Made by a program: the position numbers and the translations under genes. A stretch of 64,000 nt of DNA, taken from positions 67,202,501 to 67,266,500 of the forward strand of contig NC_091263.1 in the NCBI RefSeq assembly GCF_042477335.2, read 5' to 3'. Below, piece after piece: positions 34,707 to 51,499 of this stretch. Each line of letters begins with the position of its first letter. Within the stretch, counting starts at the first letter, position 1. The notes under the pieces are model-generated. The model worked only from the letters and a program-made list of their open reading frames with translations. It did no database searches and was not told where the DNA came from. This DNA is from Ovis canadensis. Taxonomy: Eukaryota > Chordata > Mammalia > Artiodactyla > Bovidae.

Positions 34707-34910
34707 TGTTAGTTGCTTAGTCATGTCCGAATCTTTGTGACCCTGTGGACTGTAGCCTGCTAGGATCCTCTATCCATGGAGTTCTCCAGGCAAGAATACT
34801 GGAGTGGGCTGCCATTCCTTTCTCCAGGGGATCTTCCCAACCCAGGGATCAAACCCGGATCTCCGGCATTGCAGGCAGCTTCTTTACAATCCGAGCCATC
34901 AGGGAAGCTA
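34707..34910 (-). repeat. Bov-tA SINE with target duplication
   Basis: Minus-orientation copy: TTGCTTAGTCATGTCCGAAT at the left, CCAGGCAAGAATACTGGAGT in the middle, and the tRNA-like head (reverse of GCTTCCCTGATGGCTCGGAT) at the right. Flanked by GGGAACAG at 34699-34706 and 34911-34918. Confidence 0.92.
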
Positions 34911-35080
34911 GGGAACAGCCAGAGGGGCTGGAGTCCAACTCCTAGATAGGAGACTGAAGCTTGGGTGGCCTGGGTCTGCAGGGAGCGTCCACTCCAGTGC
35001 TCCAGGCTAGACCAGCCCAGCTGAACCTGTGGCCTCTGTCCTCAGTACCTCAGTAGGAAGATGGGTTTGGGGAGACCCCA

Positions 35081-35099
35081 AGGCCAGCAGGGGGCTGTG
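35081..35099 (+). promoter_or_regulatory. CTCF-like motif
   Basis: AGGCCAGCAGGGGGCTGTG matches the CTCF core CCASCAGGGGGC in forward orientation. Not in a recognised repeat. Confidence 0.45.
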
Positions 35100-36484
35100 G
35101 AAGGGGAAAGGGCTCCTGGCTGGAGCAATTGATGGTTCCTCTTGGTTCCTGACCCCAAACTGCATCTACATTGATTATGGGGATTTTGAGCACGCTAGGT
35201 GGGAAGTGGGCTGGGGAGGGGCCTGCTATGCCTACCAGAGACCAAGATTTCAGAGGAGTGGGGCTTACAGGCAGGCAAAAGTCCCAAGGGGCACAGGAGT
35301 CCCCCAGACCCTCCTCCGTTATCTGCAGCCTTGGATGAGCCCTGTATTCATGCAGAATTCCAGCCGATTGTTCCCTTGTTGACTTGGCGCTAAGCTCTAA
35401 ACTCCCTCAAAGAAGCTCCAGCCTTCTCCAAGGCACTGTGACCTGGGCAAGGGGCAAAGGTTGGTGCGAGTGGGGGAAGGAGACCCATGTCAAAAAATGC
35501 CCCCAAACTGACTGCCGGAGGGGTCTGTGTGTCTGCTGAGCCGACCCAAGACCCCATTCCATTGTACAGGGTGGGGAACACTGAGGTCTCCAGAGGGGAA
35601 GTGTCTTCAGTAGTCAGTGAGGGGCCAGGATTGGAACAGGGGTCCCCTGCTGGCTCTGATAACCAATCCCAGGACCAGAGCCTAGATCAGCTTTGGATGG
35701 GATGTAATGCTTTGATGTTCCCAGCACTCCATCCATTACCCCCAAAACAGCTTCTCCAGCCAGCCAGGCTGCAGACTTCTCAGTCTCTGACCATTAACCC
35801 TGGCTCCAGAATATAAGAGGCTTTCTGGAGCCAAGGGTCTCAAATCTAGATTTTGCAGAGAGCTGGGGGTTGGGTGTCCTCTCTGTGTCTCTCCTCCAGG
35901 CCCCCATGCTTGGAGGTCCCTGGACTGGTTTGAGGGGGTCACTGCGAATTCCTGGGCATTTGTGAGTCTGAATCTGCCGTGGTCTCCCTGCAGCTCTGCA
36001 GCCCAGTGCAATGGCCCTTGACTGTTCCCCGTCATCCCCTTTGCCCTCCCACTGTCTGCTCTGGGGTCCAACATCTGGGAAAGGAATGGATCGGGAGCCT
36101 TCCGGAGAGTCCTTTCCCACGAGAGCCGAGCTCTGACCCTGGTCCTTATCTGGCCCGGGCGTTCCAAGAACAACACAGATGCTAAGGCTCGCAGGCCCCG
36201 AACCTGGGGATGCTGACCTCCCCAGGCCCAGCTGCTCTGCTCTGGCCTCTGTTTCCCTCTGTGAACGGGGTGGGGATAGGGATGGCTCTCCAGGGGGTTT
36301 GGAGGGGAGGCCATGGAAAGGTTCTGGGATTGTGGACACACACGCTCAAGCTCACATGCATGTGCACTCACACTGCCCCCCAGACCCCATCATCAGGCAG
36401 GCCTGCTATGGGGCCCTCATCGCTCTCACCCTCTGCCTTTCTCCTACTTCCCAGAGCTTCTAATTCCCACCCAGAGCTCTTTCT

Positions 36485-36960
36485 ACACCACAAGTTTGAA
36501 GGTGTGAGGTGTCAGGGGTGTGTGTATGCAAAGGCACGTGAATGAGTGTACACTCGCGTGCAAAGGGCATGTGTGGGCAAAGGGTATGTGCACCTGGGTA
36601 TGAGGGTGTGTGCAAAGGCATCTACAGAGTGTGAGGGTTTGTGTTTAAAGGTGTGTGTTCAGGAGTGTGCCGGCTCATGGTCCGAGCACCTGCGGGCAGG
36701 CTTCCTGAGCGACCGTGAGCCTGTGAGTACGTATACGTGCATCAGTGCACGCACGCACTTTGTTCTGATGCCGGTCGGCCCCAGAGTTGATAGAAAGGGA
36801 TCAGGTGGCTTGGGGGGAGCGTCCAGGGACCAGTGGGTGTCTTCAGACAGACACAGACACACAGTGAGGGTGGGTTAGCCTGACCAGGGGACCCTGTGAA
36901 TGTGTGTGTGTGGGTCTGTGTGGTGTGTGATGCACATGTGTGTGTTGTACTTCAGACATA
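36485..36960. repeat. Degenerate TG-rich tract
   Basis: Interrupted GTGTGTG, GCATGTGTG and GTGAGGGTGTG blocks. Similar degenerate TG-rich DNA occurs at 54690-54895. Confidence 0.55.
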
Positions 36961-39900
36961 AATACAGCGGGTAGGCGGGCCGCAGAGATATAAATACCCA
37001 CACCAGCAGGTACGGGAATTGACCCTGACTATTCCTGGCCGGGGGCTTGGGCCATTTTTAATGCAGCTCCACACCCTGAGCCACAGAGGGTGTTTGTGTG
37101 GCCACTGGAGGCAAGGACACAGCTGGTGCTAGGTAGGGTAGGGTGGGGACAGCCGGGGTCTGGTGGGGCCACCACCGCTAGGTGCGGCCTGCAAGGGGAC
37201 GGGGAGCGGCCCTCCCGGCCACCACTGCCTCGGCTTCTCTCACCCCGACCTCACCTCCTCCTCTCCGCCTTGCTTTCGCCCGCCGCCCACCATCCCTGTT
37301 CCCTGCCCTACGGTCCTGTCACTGCCTCCTTGTGGCGCCCATCCCGCCCTCTCTTCCTGCATCCCATGTTGATGAGCCCTTCTTGCCCACTCGGTGCTGC
37401 CTTAGGGGGAGTGGAAGGGGAGACTGAGTCTGCCTCATCCTGGGCGCAGGGCTGAGGCTGGGGCCGGAGGGCTCTGTGCACTCGCGCTGTCTGCAGGCTC
37501 TGGGCAGCTCCATCCTGCCCTGCGCGCTCCCTTTGTCTCTGGCCGACCTCAAGGACCCTCCCGCCCCTGTCTCCACCTCGGGGTTGTTGGGCCCGTCCCC
37601 ACCTCTCTGTCAGCCTCTGTGGCTGGTCTCTGCCGCAGTCAGGGTCCCCGTCTCCAGTTTCTCCATGACGGCCCAGGGGAGCTGGTTCCTCCCCGCAGCC
37701 AGCGTGAACTGTTTGCCTGAGACAGTCGGTCCATCCAGTCAAACAACCACCCAATTCAGACTTCTCGTCTGACTGACAGGGTTTTTTTTTTCCCCCTGCT
37801 AAATTTACTTGCATTTTTGACTGAATTGCCCATTCAACAGAGGTTGTGTCCACATGCCCCTACCCCGCCCCATGCCAACAGATGAACGGGCTCCCAGATG
37901 GACACGCACACAGATCCAGGCGCGCCCAGGCATGCTTCTTACACACGTGGGGTCACAGCCTCATGTAATACACGTGAGCACACGAGACAACATACGCCCG
38001 CAAGATCTCACCCCGTGTGTGTTCCCATCTCCGTGCACACAGGGATGCGTTTTGTCACACACGGACTGCACCCATCTACCCACTCACACACGCGTTCATA
38101 CCTCATCCCCTGGGGTCGCCGACTATACCCTCTTGGACCCGTTCTGGGGCAGTCTTGGGGAGATGGAAACCTGGGCAGAGCCTCCTCCCAGTAGCACCCT
38201 GGGGCACTTGGGCCCTCTCCCCTGAGGCCAGCTCACCCTCCTTCCTCTGCCCTCAGCCTCTAGGTGGTCATCTCGGGCCGCTGCAGAGCCCCTGCAAGCC
38301 TCAGTAGCAGCTCCCAGACCCTGATCCTAAAAGGGGACTCTTTTTTTTTCTTCCAAGGACAATAAATATTTGCTCTTTGGGAAGCTGCTGGTGGGAGGGT
38401 ACAGGGTTTGGCCCAGCGGCGGGGAATGTCCAGGGCAGTTCAGGGAGGCCACAGGCCATGCTGGGGGAGGGGCCGAGCCCCTCTAGAAGCTCCACCAGCA
38501 GGGAGAACGGGGGAACCAGAGCTAGGCTGCACCTCACTCCCTTCCTTGGGACCCCAGGATCAAGGCTCTGTTTTCTCCATCCCTTTGCATAGCATGTTGG
38601 CACCCTCTTCTCCTATCCCTCCCACCTCAGACTCCTCTCCCCCAAACCTTACCCCGTGAAAGCTCTTTTCCTTCCCATCTCATTCATCTTGTCACCCCTG
38701 CCCCCCCGCCGACCCCTTTCTCACGCACTCAGATTTCCAATCTACCTCCTTAGACCAGCCGTTGAGGGCAAGGCTGATGTCCCCTCAGGCTGGGCTCCTG
38801 ACAGCAGAGTACGCCCCCCCCAAAGTGGGTCCCTGTAGCCAAGGCTGAGCCCTCCTGCAAGGAGAGGGGGACAACAGTGTCCCCCACCCTGTCCCCCCTG
38901 AGGCGCTGGTCCCTGGAGGCTGCCTCCCGCCCAGCCCTCCCTCATCCTCAATTGGGCTCCCAAATATAGCGGCCGTGGCCACAGCCGGCCAGGACACCAC
39001 AGCCCCAAGCGTCAGTCCTGGGCCGGGATCAGAGGGGCAGGAGCTGATTATAGGTCCCTGGGCCAAACCCAGGGCTTGCCTGCCAGCCCGCTGGGCCTTG
39101 CCACCCCCACCCCCAGAACCACAAGTTTGGAGCATCTGGTCCCCGTCAGCACAGTGGGCAGAGGGAGGGGCCTGAGGGGTGTGTTTGGCCTGCAGAGGAC
39201 AGAGTTGTCTGTGTGTGGTGTGGGGGTGGTGGGGATGGGCTCATCACTGCTCAGGGCCAGTGACTGTCCTCCAACTCGGGATCACTGGGCCCCACCCACG
39301 GCCATTGTACAGATGGGGAAACTGAGGCCCAGAGGAACCAGGCCCAGCCAGGGTGGGTTGCAAGAGCAGCAGAAGTCTCCGGCCTCCCCCTTGGCCGCTG
39401 CTTCCCATCTTTCAAGGCCTGGGGCTGTGCCTCCGGGAAGCAGGCCACATCCTGTTGGTGGCAGAGCAACCCTGCTGGGAAGTCCTCCCTGGAGTCAGAC
39501 TTTCACCCAAGGCTCCAGGAGCGTGGGATGGCGCACAAATTCCTCTCCTTCTCTGGGTCCTCGTGGCTGCCTCGTGCCGCCTGTAGCCAGAGAGGCTGGG
39601 CAGCTCCTCCCGCCCCTCCTGGGGCCTCGGTCCCCTCATCTAAGCAGTTGGTCAGGGACTAGGGGCTCTGCGCAGGGTTCATGTTTATGCGCGCCCAGCA
39701 CGTTGCGATGAGCGCACATCTGTGTGGGTATACGCGTGTGCCCTGGTGGGTGACTGCCGCCCACGGGCCTGCCCCCACCCAAATGGGGTCCCCGAGACCT
39801 GCTGCACAGCAACATTTGACCTACTTCTAAGGCTCTGGGTCTGGCCCAGGCCGCGTTCTTGACTCCTCCGGGAAGTTTGGGCCCACGTCCCAGCCCAGGG

Positions 39901-40261
39901 GCCGTGGGCCAGGAGAGGCGGTCCTGGGCGGGCCAGGGCGGCCTGCGGAGCCTGCGGCCTGGGGGACAGGGCACGTGGGGAGCCCGACCCCCCTTCCCTG
40001 CCTCTGGTTCCTGGGCCCCAGGGACAGCCAGGCCTTACCCATCCCTCCCTCTCTGCACTCTCCACTGCTCCCTGCATGTGGCCACCATATTCTGAGCTCA
40101 CTAATTGGCTGTGACAGGATGAGGGACATTCCTTAAGCCCCTCTGAACATTGGCGGGAAGGTCTGCCAAGCTCTCCCCCTCTGTTGTTTGCCAGGAGCCC
40201 ATCCCTCCCCAGCCCCGCCCTTGTCTGCACCGGGCAGCAGGCAGTGTCCATCTGGAAAACC

Positions 40262-40622
40262 AGTGGCCGCTTCCGTGGGTCTGGGTTCTGGGGTCTAGGT
40301 TTGGGTTTACGGGGTCTGGAGTCTGGGTTTCGAGTAATTGGATCCTGGGTATTGAGCCCTGGATCTGGACTCTGTTTTCAGAATCTTGAATCCTTGGTCT
40401 GGGGTCTGGTGTCTGGGTGGCAGGTCTGGATTGGACACCCCGGGTTTTGGGGTCTGGGTCTTCAGAGTAAGGTCTGGTCGTGGGTTTGGGGTTTCAGGAT
40501 CTAAGTTTGGTCAGATCCTGAGGCTTGAGTCTGGGATCTGGGCTTGGCATTCCAGGCTCCAGATTTGGAGTCTTGGGTCTGAGTTGGGATCCTGGGTTCC
40601 AGGGTCTGGGTTCAGGATCCAA
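40262..40622. repeat. Degenerate GGGTCTGGGTT minisatellite
   Basis: About 360 bases of imperfect 10-13 base units (GGGTCTGGGTT, GGGGTCTGGTG, GGGTTTGGGG, TGGGATCTGGG). It is G-rich on the plus strand and ends about 20 bases before a CTCF-like motif. Confidence 0.8.
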
Positions 40623-40642
40623 AGACCAGTTCCTGTCCCTTC

Positions 40643-40661
40643 TACGCCCCCTGCTGGCTGG
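40643..40661 (-). promoter_or_regulatory. Strong CTCF-like motif, reverse orientation
   Basis: On the minus strand it reads CCAGCCAGCAGGGGGCGTA, with the full core CCAGCAGGGGGCG. It points toward the forward motif at 12262. Confidence 0.6.
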
Positions 40662-40954
40662 TCATTATGGTCAGGTCACTGCCTGTACCTTCTGACCGTC
40701 CCCACAGCTTCAGGCTCTTGAGAGGAGTCTCAGAATGGATGGGAGTGTCGTGAAGAGCAGGCCTAAGCTGAGGGGGTGGCAGGTGGGCTGAGGGGCAGCT
40801 GCTGGCTGCACTGCTGTCTGGGGCGCCCCTGGCAGACACCAGAACTGCTGCTCCATCAGCAAATCTCCCCTGGCCCTACTCCAGGGATGGGGTGTGGCCA
40901 AGGGTTCCAGTCTTCCTGTGAGAGGTCGGTAAATTGAGATGTTTGGGACATCAG

Positions 40955-41325
40955 CTCATCCAACATTTATGGAGTGCCTACTGGGTACTGCTGGCTCTGT
41001 TTGAGACCCTGTGGATATGCAGCCCTGGAAGACCAAAAATTCTTCCTATGCCAACTGACATTCAAGGAAAAGGGCGCACATAAGAAGCAAGGGAGCAGCC
41101 TCATGTCACGGTGCAAGCATGGGGGCTCAGGGTGAGACACAAGGCGGGTGGAGCTGGTCCAGAGCAGTCTGAGGAGGCTGCTAAGTGGAGGTGATATCTC
41201 ACTGAGACCTGGAGGTGACAAGGAGCAAGCCATGGCCAGGGTCCTAAACAAGGACACCAGGAGGAGGAAATAGCAAAGGCATGGGGTCTGGAAAGAACTA
41301 AGAAGGAAGCCAGTGTGGCCAGGGG
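40955..41325 (+). repeat. L2 LINE 3' fragment
   Basis: CAACATTTATGGAGTGCCTAC, GAGGTGATATCTCACTGAGAC and GGAAGCCAGTGTGGCC appear in L2 order. Confidence 0.7.
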
Positions 41326-42764
41326 TCTCCTGCCTCTCTCCATGGGCCCCTCAGAAGTCGGGACCCACGTGTTCCTCAGCTGCGGGGCGGGGGCGGGGGG
41401 AAGTAAGGTGGCTGCCCCCAGAGAGGGCTCTGGAATGTGCCATCTGCATTGGCTGGGCCACAGCTCAAACACTGGAGCTGGGGGAGTCAAAGGAGAAGGA
41501 TCCAGACTCCCTCTCCTCCCGCAGGCTCTGCCAGGATCTTGTCTGCTGGGCTGTCATTCCTAAAGGGCATGGAGCCCAGGCTGGGGCTTGGGAGAGAGGC
41601 GTGAGCACCAAGCCTTGTGTGGCTTGTCTTTACTCTCCATGCCTGTCTCTCCCTGTCATAAAGCCCCCGCCCCTGTTCACCTACCTGCCCGCCCCGCTTT
41701 CCTCCTGTCCTCCACAGTCCATCTTGCTGGAAGTCAAGGGGGCTGATTCCTGCAGAGTCCCTGCTGGGGGCTGGGCATTAGTAATGGGTTGAGAGTGGCC
41801 CTGTGGGGAGAGTCTGGGCATCACTGCCCCCAGGAATCAGAGCTCCGACAGTCAAAGGCCCAGGTCTGGACTTCCATCTGAGTCCTGGGGAAGGGGTGGA
41901 GGATGGCTCTGTACATAATCTCCCCACTGCAGATCCGTATCTGTTCTGGGCTTGAGGGAAGGGGACCAAGGGCCCCCTTGCCTGACCCCCTCACCAGGCA
42001 GAGGAAGGCGATGCTGTGTGGCTCCAGTAGGCCTGCTGAGTCTGCGCACCCCGTCACAGACCTGGGACCCAAGCCTCAAGGAGGCCATGTCACTCATCTC
42101 CTCCCATGCTCGCTGGTGTGAGTGGTTTCTGGGGGATGGCAGTTGTATACGGATGGATCAATGCGCTTGGGGGTCTGGGCACCCCTGTGTATGTCCGCCA
42201 TGTTCCCCCTACGATGAATGAAAGGGGGTTGGGTAGTGTCTTGTTAGCTGTGCCTGTGCGTGGCTGGACTCTCCGTAAGACGTCCAGAGTCAGTTGTCCT
42301 GAGGTCAGCAGAGAGCTCTCTCTCTCTGTGTCCCCCTCTGTCTGTCTTCTCCTCTTGTGGTATTTCTGACTGGTCTCTGAGGACCCTCCCCCACCCCTTT
42401 CTTTCTCAATACTCTTGCCAAACATCTGGAAGAAAAGTGAAAGACTTGCCTCTCCCCCAGCGCCGGATGTTGTCAGATTTCCAGATGTGGGTGTTCTGTC
42501 CTCCAGATGAGGGGAGGACCGTCCTGTGTTCCAGCAAGGAGGGGACCCGGCCCCACCCCTGGACCACTGTTCCCCCCCCTCACCAGGAGCCCAAATGACA
42601 GGATGAGAGGGGACCTGGGCTCCGCAGGAAGACCTGGGGCACCCAGGTGGAGTGAAGCCTCCCCTCCAGCTCTACCCCCAGCGCCTCGCTACACTCGGGA
42701 AATCCCCAGGGGCCTGTGGAGGGGGGGCAATGCCTCTGAAGTTTCTATCAAAGGCTCCAGGCAT

Positions 42765-42774
42765 TTAAAAATAA
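42765..42774 (+). promoter_or_regulatory. MYL3: MEF2-type site upstream of MYL3
   Basis: TTAAAAATAA fits YTAWWWWTAR at all ten positions, 1.37 kb upstream of the MYL3 start. MEF2 regulation of cardiac light chains is established in general; use of this site is inference. Confidence 0.45.
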
Positions 42775-43800
42775 CAGGGAACACCTCCTTCCCCCGCCTC
42801 CCCCTGCCCCAGCACAGACTCCTGGCAAGGAACGGAGCCCAATGTGTTTGCAAGATGTCCCAGTGCTCTAAGTTCTGTGCCTGGAAGGGCTTCCTGCCAC
42901 CTCTGCCCTCCCATCTCCCCCAAGGGTCACCCAGCTAGGCTGCCCAATGTCACTGCCATCCGCCGAAGGCTAGCACTTCAGGGTAGCACTAGGGGGTAGG
43001 ACAAGGTGGGGTGCCCTGGGCTGAACACCCCCGGGGCACCCCTCCCAGCCCCCTGGGGTCCTTCAGAGATACAGACCCTCTCAGGGCCCCAGCTAAAAGG
43101 TTGGCAGAGGGCAGCCTGGGGCGGTGGGACCGGGAGGGTGCAGTGAGGCCACGCCTTGAATGTGCCAACCAGAGGAGGCGAAAAGGCGGAGGGTATATGG
43201 TGTGTGAACGAGGGTCTGGTGGGGAGCAGACCCTGATGTGTGTGGGAAAAGGGGTCGTAGGAGAGGGGCCGTAGGAAGCGAGGGAGAAACCAAGACGCTG
43301 ACCTCGGGGCCAGGCAGGTGCTGGGGCAGGAGGCGGTGGATGCTGCTGGGCTGCTGAACCGGGCTGGGTGACGGCCCTCGAGGGAGCAGACCCTCTTTTA
43401 CGGCCATTTAGGGTATTCCCAGAGCTGGGGGCCGCAGCTGCCAGCGAGCCAGACGCTCACACAGACACAATGAACACCCAACCCAAACACACAGAGGCAA
43501 CACTATGGACCGGAATGGGCCCCACGGAGACACGGATCCTCCTACCAGAGATACGCAGAGACCCTCCCCACTGCATGCAAACACCCAGACAAACAGACAA
43601 CGCATGTGGACAGACACGGCCCTCCCTCTCCGCCTTCATGTAGACACAGGGAATTCGAGGTGCAGATGGGAAGTGTAACCCAAGGGGTGCCCTTAGGTAA
43701 TCCCCGTCCTTCGGCATCCAGCACAACACCCAACATGCCCTGGGTCCATCCTGCCGCACCTGTTCAGTTTATTGGCCTCCCAAGGGACAGCAGGCCCTTA

Positions 43801-43820
43801 TGTGTGTGTGTGTGTGTGTG
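43801..43820. repeat. (TG)10 microsatellite
   Basis: A pure TG run about 250 bases upstream of the likely MYL3 transcription start. Confidence 0.95.
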
Positions 43821-43960
43821 CTTTTCGGGGTATGCATGCGGGCTGAGCAGTGGCCTCTGTCTACCCTTCCCCCTTCTCTCCTCAACAGGTGACTGGGAGG
43901 CCTGGAGAGCCCTCCCTCTCCCCCACCCATTCCTGAGCTTGAACAATGCCCTCCCCAGGC

Positions 43961-44139
43961 CCCAAAATAGCCCCTGAGTCTAACCAATGTCCTTTTATGG
44001 TCCTGTCCCCATTGTGCCCTGCAGGGGTGGGGCTGGGGTCATGAGGTATCCAGGCGGGATAAAGGCCAGTTGCAGGAGGCTCACCTACCCTGCTTTCGGC
44101 TTCCTTCTCTCCACCCCTGTCTCTGTGCTCACAGCCTCC
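43961..44139 (+). promoter_or_regulatory. MYL3: MYL3 core promoter and 5' UTR
   Basis: Shows CCAAAATAGC (imperfect CArG) at 43962, CCAAT at 43984, a perfect CArG box CCTTTTATGG at 43991-44000 (SRF site), and a TATA-like GATAAA at 44058-44063. Transcription would then start about 44088, giving a 5' UTR of roughly 50 bases before the ATG. SRF control of sarcomere genes through proximal CArG boxes is well established. Confidence 0.75.
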
Positions 44140-49363
<5,224 letters not shown>

Positions 49364-49582
49364 ACCTCTCACCCCAGGTGAGGCTGCCCTACTCCCTTCC
49401 GAACCTGGGACCACCTTTGCCACCTCTGCTGATGTCAGTCCTGTGGTCCCTCTCCCGCCTCTTTCATCCAGCGTCCCTGCTGCCCCTCCCCAGCCCCAGC
49501 AACTCTGGGGGTCAGTCTTCAGCTGACATCCCGCTGCCTGGCTGCCCCCTCTGCAGTAACCTGTGACCACCTTTGTTCTCAG

Positions 49583-49825
49583 GGAGCCCTGGGAGAGACG
49601 GCGCTGGGCCAGTTCGTCTTCTATTCGTGATGTGGACACCAGAGGCTTGGAGTTGTGAAGGGCCGGAGGGGAGCACATGGAAACGCCTACACAGGCTCTC
49701 TCTGCACAACCCCGCAGACCTCCCTGCAGGCCGTCATCACTGCCATCAGGCTAGGTTGGCCAGTGACTGCATCGCTGTCTCCGCCCCTTGGGCCTCATGA
49801 ATAAATGGCTTCTTTACTTTCTCCT
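49583..49825 (+). other. MYL3: MYL3 non-coding last exon and polyadenylation signal
   Basis: Acceptor GTTCTCAG|GGAGCC opens a purely 3' UTR exon, as in human MYL3, which also has a seventh non-coding exon. AATAAA at 49800-49805 gives a cleavage site near 49820-49828. Confidence 0.85.
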
Positions 49826-49837
49826 CCTAATGTCCTT

Positions 49838-50026
49838 GCTTCCTTCTTCCTCTCTTTCTCTCCTTCCTTTCTTCTCTTTTTCTCTGGCTATGCTGGGACT
49901 TCATTGCAGCACATGGGCTTAGTTGCCCCACGGCATGTGGGGTCTTAGTTCCCTGACCAGGGATTGAACCCACGTCCCCTGCATTGGAAGGCAGACTCTT
50001 AAATCACTGAACCACCAGGGAAGTCC
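49838..50026 (-). repeat. CHR-type SINE just past the MYL3 poly(A) site
   Basis: Minus orientation: head (reverse of GGGACTTCCCTGGTGGTTCA) at the right; a pyrimidine-rich stretch at the left is its GAAA-type tail. It begins within about 15 bases of the predicted MYL3 cleavage site. Confidence 0.85.
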
Positions 50027-51188
50027 CCGCCCTCCCCCTCCCGCCTTCTTTCTTCTCTGTAGCCCTTTGGTTGACTTTTGTAAAATATCTACGCGCTGCC
50101 ACACAGGGTGAGCTCTGGACAAAATGGGAGGGGGAATCATTTTGAAATCTCGCCTCCCAGCTTATCCCATAGAAACTGTGCCATCTGGTGTGCCAAACCC
50201 TCAGCGCCTGCCCGCCAGGACGCCAGGCTGAGCTGGATGACTGCTTCCCCTCCCCACCCCCAACTTCTGGAGATAGCAGTCATGCTCTGGCCTCTAACAC
50301 AAGGATGCCCCAACAGCCTGAGAGTCCTGTGCGGGCTATCTAACCCCGTGACCAGCCATCAGGGAACTGGGGGGCGCTGGCCCAGAGCCACCCATGTCAC
50401 AGGTGGGGAAACCAAGGCCCAGAGCGGAGAACGGCTCTGCCTGAGTTACAGTGGGAATGGGCGGTGGGGGAGGAGCCAGTATTGTCCCCAGGCTGTCAGG
50501 GCTGAGGAGGCCTTAGACCCCCACCTGACACGGATGGGAAGTTGAGGTTCTCTGCTTGTGGTGTGATTCTCGGCCAGAGGGGCAGCACCCTAGGGCCACC
50601 AGTGGTTCCTCAGCCCTGAGCTTCTCAGCAGAAGACAAGTGTGGAATGACAACCGGGGGTGCATACGCTGCCCCCACCAGTGCCAGCCTGACTGCCGCTC
50701 CCTGTCCTGGGGTGAGGCCCTCTCCCACTTTCAGAGCCCAGTGGGATGGGTGAGGGGAGGCTTCCTGGAGGAGGTGATCTACTCTGATTTGATGGGGAAG
50801 AAGAGCAGTGCTCTGCAGGGAGGGCTGGGGACCCTAGAGATAAGAGGTGTGGGGGACATCAAGGGCCCAGAGTGGGGAGGGTGGGTCACCAGGGCAGGAA
50901 ACAGCCTGCAGGCCAGGAGGACTCGGGAGGTCAGGGCAGCCCCCCCAGGGTGCAGCTGGACATGAGCGCACCTGCCTGTGAGGTGAGAGTGCAGGCATGT
51001 GAGAGCGGGTGAGAAGGCTTGCATGGATCAAGCTGCCTGGGGGAATTGGTATGCTATGGGGAGAATGGCAGGATTCTGCATGTGAGGGTGTGTGTATGCA
51101 GGCGTGTGTGGAGAGTGTTGGCAGTATGTGTGAGAGTCTGTGAGGGCCTGTGAGTGTGTGTGTAGGAGTCTGTTTCACCTTCCCTTCA

Positions 51189-51250
51189 TCCTTTCAGCAT
51201 TTATTGAGCACCTACTGTATGCCTTTAGGCCCTGGGAATACTGCGGTTGG
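51189..51250 (+). repeat. L2 fragment
   Basis: TTCAGCATTTATTGAGCACC and TACTGTATGCCTTTAGGCCC. Confidence 0.6.
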
Positions 51251-51499
51251 AGGAAACAGTCAAACCCTCCACCTTGTTGGCACTCATACAAACCTGACAA
51301 ATCACCAAGCCATAAAGTGTATCAGCCAGTGACCAAGGCTGGGCAGGGGCCCAATGCAGGGGAGGGGCTGTGCAGTGTGTGTGTGTTTAGGGTGTGCATG
51401 TGAGTGTCTGTGTTGGGAAGGAGGTTGGCCTGTTAAATAATCAGATCAGGGATTATCTGAGAAGGCAGTGGTTGGGCAAAGACTGAGAAGAGAAGAGCA

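Larger units (their letters stand above)
26691..43960. other. Divergent intergenic region between PTH1R and MYL3
   Basis: 17 kb with no coding exon I can recognise. It holds MIR, L2, one CHR SINE and one Bov-tA, several simple-sequence tracts and the candidate regulatory motifs listed separately. Kidney-type upstream 5' UTR exons of PTH1R and muscle enhancers of MYL3 would be expected in this space. Confidence 0.7.
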
